Notes under the pieces: model-generated
What the model saw: only the letters and a program-made list of their open reading frames with translations
Told to the model about the DNA's origin: nothing
The model's database searches: none
NCBI GenBank assembly: GCA_014898415.1
Contig: RCTD01000015.1
Coordinates: 1 to 64,000 of the forward strand
Reading direction: 5' to 3'
DNA length: 64,000 nucleotides
Source: Stromatinia cepivora
Lineage: Eukaryota; Ascomycota; Leotiomycetes; Helotiales; Sclerotiniaceae
Part shown: positions 59,153 to 64,000 of the stretch, one piece after another
How the letters are laid out: each line of letters opens with the position of its first letter
Position numbering within the stretch: position 1 is the first letter of the stretch
Translations under genes and position numbers: made by a program

Positions 59153-59819
59153 GAAAGCTGGCACCAGAAAAATGGAATGGATTATGCGGCTTATCTGTAC
59201 AGGTAAAACGGGAAAACGGGTGCATATGCCGAGGCCGAAGTTTGGATTGAATGTCGCGCTTTTTGTCTAACAACGTATAACATGGTATTCACAGTCAGCT
59301 AGTATTCCTACTTCAAGGTGTTTTAGATGGGAAGGACGGGCAGCTCTCTTCAAGTCTTGTGGCCAATTGATATCATTTCTGATCCTGATCCTTAATCAAC
59401 AGTATGGTTACAGTTGGATTATAGGAGGCTAATTATGAAGGTGTATATGGAGATATTTTTATAGTCTGTGAGTATGAGTTGTGTTTGTTGAATAGATAAA
59501 ACTTGAACATTAGATTATTTTCCCATAAGCAGCAACAATCTGCAAGTGAAAAGTTCCAGATATAAGGATTATCTGTGCAATCTTCCAAGTAAACTAAAGT
59601 ATTTACTTGACTATCTTCCACGTGTGGACGGGTATGTCTCTAGCCCTGGTGAAACCTCACTGCAGCCGACTTCGCCGACCACAATAGCCGAAGCTTACTT
59701 TACAACGAACCTCAACAAAATTACCTCAACATATCGGTCATTGTAGTCAGTAAGTGGAGAAATCTCAAGCAGTCCCTGGGAAAGGTACGAGTCAGCAACG
59801 ACGTAACGACATAGCAACC
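59153..59819. other. Intergenic region
   Basis: No gene supported; short open frames lack splice context. Confidence 0.5.
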
Positions 59820-60207
59820 ATGACTTTAGCAATCGTCGGGATAGACCATATACTGCATGGTATGCCTATGCCCATTATTTCCCTCCCATTGTGATCATTT
59901 GGTTGATAAGCTTCCAGGCACGCATGAGCTGCTCCTCGCAATTCCGCACCTCATACGACCAATTCTGCTCACATTCACCCTCTCTTTTGCTGTGTGTATA
60001 TTTATGTGTGGAGTTGCATATGCGCTTATCGCCATGAAATCAAGTTTGTCGATGATGGTCAACGATTTGGATGGCCTTTGTTCGAAATGGGTGAAGAAGG
60101 TCGTCGCTAGTGATGAATTTATTGGATTTGGGGTGTTGGGGTATGTCGTTTTTGTTGCGTTCGTGGTGGGGAGGGGATTGGATTTGGTGCTTGGAATTTG
60201 TTGGTGA
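59820..60207 (+). CDS. Small two-TM membrane protein of unknown function
   Basis: Exon 1 (59820-59859) encodes MTLAIVGIDHILH. A 58-bp GTATGC...CTTCCAG intron joins exon 2 (59918-60207) in frame, giving 110 residues. Two hydrophobic segments are clear: PILLTFTLSFAVCIFMCGVA (followed by YALIAMKS) and FGVLGYVVFVAFVVGRGLDL, separated by a polar loop with KWVKKVV. I do not recognise the family. The intron, the frame continuity and the membrane layout argue for a real gene; a mirrored minus-strand frame over the same bases has low-complexity composition. Confidence 0.45.
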
Positions 60208-61262
60208 CAGTGTGTGGGATGAAACGGAAGGGGAGGGGGTACTGAGGCAGGGACTTGGAGGTTGTAAAGGCGGTGTATTTGAAGAACGACAAGCTGATTT
60301 TGAGATGTGAGTCCGGACTTCAGATGAGAAGGATATGGAAAAGAGAAATGGTGGTGAGAGAGGTGGTGGGATCTATATTCAGGTATTTGGGATGATAGCA
60401 TACCAAAACATCAAGTTGCTTCCAACGTGGTGCTAATAATATCAGTGAACAAAAAACAAACTCTTTGTCTAATACCAAATCACTTGGGTACTCAAAGTAA
60501 GGCGGACATCCAAAGACAAAATTACTTGAAATTATAAAGGTCCTCAGGAATACCCAAGGTTCCATTATTGAACTACAATTGGGATATTCCGAGCTGTACT
60601 TTACCATTCATGTAATGTTCTCAGCTATTTGTTTTCTCAATAGATACTGCAGATATTCCTAGGCTTCACAATACCAAAATATTTATTCAATGATGGATTC
60701 AAGAAGAATGAAAGACTTAGTGGCAAAGACAAAAGTCACAATTTATATGGGTGATTACAAATGGGTATGTTGAATTTAGCATTGAAAATACCTCTTCACA
60801 GACAATGCAACCAAGAGTTCGGACGACTACAGTCCAGTTGAGTTCTTGAATTCATTTCAAACATTCATACTATTCCAAACATCCAATCACCCCAAACGAC
60901 GAATCATGTTCGGATATTTATAAATTCTAAAATATTGAATCTGATTAGAATGTTCGAATCATTTAGAACAATAAATCATACTCAAATATTGAAATTTTAT
61001 ATCTAGTCTGCTAGTCAGAACTTTTGGACACCCTGTTTGTGGAGTTCTCACAAAAGACGCATAGAATGACAGAGCAATAGGACGTTGTTGCGCGCAAAAA
61101 GACTTGAATTGGATATTTGCAAATAATCAAAAAATTATATACATCTTGAAGAACTCAAGCCCAAGAAATCATCCGTCAAAAGTCGACGAATGACCCCCCG
61201 CCCCCGCCCATCCCCTATCTTCTGTCCACCGCATCCTGGTAATGAACTTCTTATTAAATAAT
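60208..61262. other. Intergenic region with an inverted-repeat element
   Basis: Apart from 60808-61034 nothing is recognised. A GC-rich CCCCCCGCCCCCGCCC stretch (61192-61209) lies just downstream of the pectin lyase stop. Confidence 0.5.
60808..61034. mobile_element. Inverted-repeat element related to the 34608-34760 copy
   Basis: The left end CCAAGAGTTCGGACGACTAC and the reverse complement of the right end (GTGTCCAAAAGTTCTGACTA) agree over about 15 of 20 bp and resemble the ends of the element at 34608. The interior is AT-rich and non-coding. Confidence 0.35.
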
Positions 61263-62450
61263 TTAAATCTTTCCAAAACCAGCGTTGGCGTTAACGCTAG
61301 AGACGACAGTAGAGTAGGCGGCTGCAGAGGCCACGTTCTTTCCGGAGAAATCGGAGAAGAAACCGGTGGTGGAAGAGCTGAAAGGACCTGAAGAACCGAA
61401 ACCGTTGAGCTGGCAAGCGTGTCCGAGGTAGGTGGTGCAGGCGGTATTGGCGATGGTAGATGGGGCAGTAAAGAGTTGACCATCCATTGGAGGCTGAGAA
61501 ACAGTTGGGATGTTCTGGAAAACGTTGCCCTCAGCGACGACATAAGCACCGGTACCGATCTCGAACGCGTGGTCAGAGTTGTCGTACCAGTAGTTGTTGA
61601 CGGCGTGGAGGAGGGTGTTTCCTTGAACCTTGGGAGCACGTCCAGAGGTGTGGTAAATGTAGTTGCCCTTCATGGTGACCATGTCGTTAGAACCAGTAAG
61701 GTAGATACCCCAGTAATGGTATCCGTTACAGCTGGCAGAGTAATCGGAGACACCGTTGATGTAGTTGTTGGAGAGAGTAACACGGTTGGAAGCGTGGTTA
61801 CCAAGAACGATGTGTTGACGACCGATATGGTAAGTAGTGACGCGATCAATCCAGACCATATCAGCGTCGTCAATGGTTATTGCGTCGCCTCCCCAGACGT
61901 ACTTAGGGTTGATCTCTTCGATCTTGATGTTTCTAAAAGTCCAATGTTAGTACAGATCTACCGAGACAGTCTGATCGAGTACTCACTGAATGATGACGTT
62001 GCTAGCACCAGAAACCACACGAAGACCCTTCCCTTGGATGATACCCGCCGAGCCCTCACCGATCAAAGTCTTGTGGGAAGTGACTGTGATACCGAGGATA
62101 CCAGCGTTGTCGTAATTGACGGTTGCAGGTGGATTTTTCCCACACCATCCATTCGCGTTAATGGCGAGTTGGCAGTTTGCTGCAGTTCCCCATGGAGCAC
62201 ATCCAGTTGCTTTTGTGGTACCCCCAGTTCCTCTGAAGTTGAAGGTCTTGTTGAGGACGATGACACGAGGGGAGGAATCTCCTAAGTAGGAAACGAGTTC
62301 AGCTCTGGTGTTTGGGTAGACTGGAGTAGCTGATCCACCACCAGTAACACCCTTTGCGAACCCCTCGGCAGCTCCATGAACTGCAGCGGCGGCAGAGACA
62401 GTTTGTGCGCATGCAGCAAGCACAGCGCTAAATAGAGTGAACGACTTCAT
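61263..62450 (-). CDS. Secreted pectin lyase (polysaccharide lyase family 1)
   Basis: Cleaves methyl-esterified homogalacturonan by beta-elimination in the plant cell wall. Two exons (62450-61987 and 61932-61263) give 377 residues, very close to Aspergillus PelA (379). The signal peptide [20 protein letters not shown] is followed by the PL1 beta-helix: [88 protein letters not shown] with the catalytic Arg, and [15 protein letters not shown]. Trp/Tyr residues that line the lyase cleft (YVWGG, GYHYWG, NYWYD) and the lack of pectate-lyase calcium ligands fit lyase rather than pectate lyase. GC content and codon choice are higher than in its neighbours, as for strongly expressed genes. A near match to the galacturonate motif lies 523 bp upstream. 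Confidence 0.95.
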
Positions 62451-64000
62451 AGTGAAGTCAAAGAATTTGTAATATGTATTGAGAAGTGAAGAGAGATGGT
62501 TGGAATGAAGGAAAAGCAAACTTAAGACAGAACTTGCATGCTGTTTAAATAATTTTTGGCAAATTACCATTCAATATGCTAACAATTGTTATTTGGCTCC
62601 CTAAATTAGAAAATATAGTAGGCCAAGAAGTTACGGTGGGAATTTGATGGACCTAAAAGGATTCGATTATACCGGCCTTCACTAAGGTAAACTACGTTAA
62701 AAAGATCCCGAAGTATCCACCAGTTCTTGAAAAGTTGGAATGAAAGAACTTCTTTCTTAGCTACTTCTTTGAGCGGTGGGATTGTTACACAATCCATTAT
62801 CCATGGACAAACAAGGTATGGGTGCAGTTTAGAATCTTCAAATTAACTATGAAATGGTTGTTGCCGCCTCTTACTTGAAAGCTCAAATAAGATTACTCGT
62901 GCGGCCAGAAAGCATGACACACTTCATTGTTAAGTATATGTATCGAACTAGATTGAGAAAAAGAAAGCAATCTTGGTGGACGTTTTCTAACTTACCTAAC
63001 CTTATGCAGATGTTCAACGAGGGTTAGGCACAAGACTAGTCAATTCATTGTATAGAGAGGTCTTTACCTCTATATTTCCCATTTCCGAGGTGGGGGAACT
63101 ATATCTGCCTTTGCATTAGCATATGCTTCCTGCAATTGCAAGGGCCTCCTCAAGCTTTTGGCAAATAATCCTATACGAAAAGATCCAAAGAACATCCTTA
63201 AAATTTGGAAAATATATTGATATCGATGAATTGGGATGCAATCTCCATTTTCTATCCCTGATCCCACGCGCTATCAATCATCTTAATTGAGGTGGGTTCT
63301 CTTGATCTAAAATAGGAATCTCATGCTCAACTAGCGACGACACCGTGGGGACACAATCTTCTCGATAGGACTGTGGATTTTACCATGTCGCGAATGTTTT
63401 CGAGAAATATAGTACCAGGAAAACTTCGCAAGTACCATACGGATAATTGCCGGTAGCAATAGACACAGTCATTAGACGTAATCCTCTGGGTAGCAAGAAA
63501 TTTAGCAATACTTTTATCCGACGTCCACATTGCTAAAGTTCTGGGCAGCGGGAAAGGGAAATAACAATAGCTAAAATATGTTTTTCTTTTTCTTGTCGTA
63601 TGTACTTGAGTAGGGCCCCTTGGCCCGTTTCAAGTTACAATCACATAAAGTTTTGCGGATGTGGTTAACCAGTGATATCTTCGACTCCTTATCCACTACA
63701 GTCCCGAGAAGCCGATCCATGAACTGATTTTCACTGGGACTTTAATTTTATTGAATACAAGTTGTACCTCTAACTAATAGTCAAGTACTATGCTGTGGAC
63801 ACACTGACAATCCAATTTTTTTTCTCCTGTGATTGATTACATTTATCAGATATATGTACCATATATTATTGTTGAAATCTAATTGTTTAGAAATTGGGTC
63901 TGTCAAGTTCGGGCGGTAGATGAGTCTTGCGAAGAGTGGGTTATACCAAATAGTGCCTTAGGAGACGGGCCAGTTAGTCATATGATTGATTTAGAAAGTA
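62451..64000. other. Upstream region of pectin lyase and end of window
   Basis: No gene supported to the right edge; open frames at 62606-63530 are short and uncoupled to splice sites. It contains the motif at 62972-62980. Confidence 0.5.
62972..62980 (-). promoter_or_regulatory. Near-consensus galacturonate-response motif upstream of pectin lyase
   Basis: The minus strand reads TCCACCAAG, matching CCNCCAA fully and TCCNCCAAT at eight of nine positions. It is about 520 bp upstream of the lyase start codon, within a normal fungal promoter distance. Confidence 0.35.

Overview
The window is nuclear DNA of a filamentous ascomycete. Genes carry short GT-AG introns with CTAAC-type branch points. 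There is a secreted pectin lyase, an Atg27, a Zn2Cys6 regulator and an NRPS-like reductase. The first 18 kb is AT-rich, stop-riddled retrotransposon DNA of the kind produced by repeat-induced point mutation (RIP). Gene content and style suggest a plant-associated Leotiomycete, probably Sclerotiniaceae (Botrytis/Sclerotinia-like). The taxon is an inference from content, not a database match.

Layout. 1-17964: a three-layer retrotransposon nest. A minus-strand Ty3/gypsy element (gypsy-2; its 5' LTR ends at 17964 and it runs off the left edge) is split by a plus-strand gypsy element (gypsy-1, 1339-13831, 282-bp LTRs, target duplication ATAAA). Gypsy-1 is itself split by a Ty1/copia element (2516-7998, 166-bp LTRs, target duplication TATTA). 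18.1-20.0 kb: a decayed host gene, degenerate ~100-bp repeats, an inverted-repeat element and a CATC microsatellite. 20-42 kb: ordinary genes, namely prefoldin subunit 4, a drug-efflux-type MFS protein with a frameshift, a multi-pass membrane protein, a 2-oxoglutarate/Fe(II) oxygenase, the APC/C subunit Apc10, two small unknown genes, Atg27 and a ubiquitin-like-domain (ULD_2) protein.

43-57 kb: the most interesting block. It holds an ACS-family MFS transporter, an A-T-R NRPS-like carboxylate reductase, a Zn2Cys6 regulator, a bacterial DgoD-type D-galactonate dehydratase, an aldo-keto reductase, and divergently from that a DHDPS-type 2-keto-3-deoxy-galactonate aldolase. The promoter shared by the last two has a perfect TCCNCCAAT galacturonate-response motif. 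Together these can encode sugar-acid uptake, dehydration, aldol cleavage to pyruvate plus glyceraldehyde, and aldehyde reduction, beside a reductase normally associated with secondary metabolism.

57-64 kb: a Golgi-type GT31-like glycosyltransferase with a one-base frameshift, a small two-TM protein and a pectin lyase whose upstream region has a near match to the same motif. Pectin cleavage, galacturonate/galactonate catabolism and its likely regulation therefore lie within about 20 kb. Exon coordinates were assigned by eye from splice signals and reading-frame continuity.
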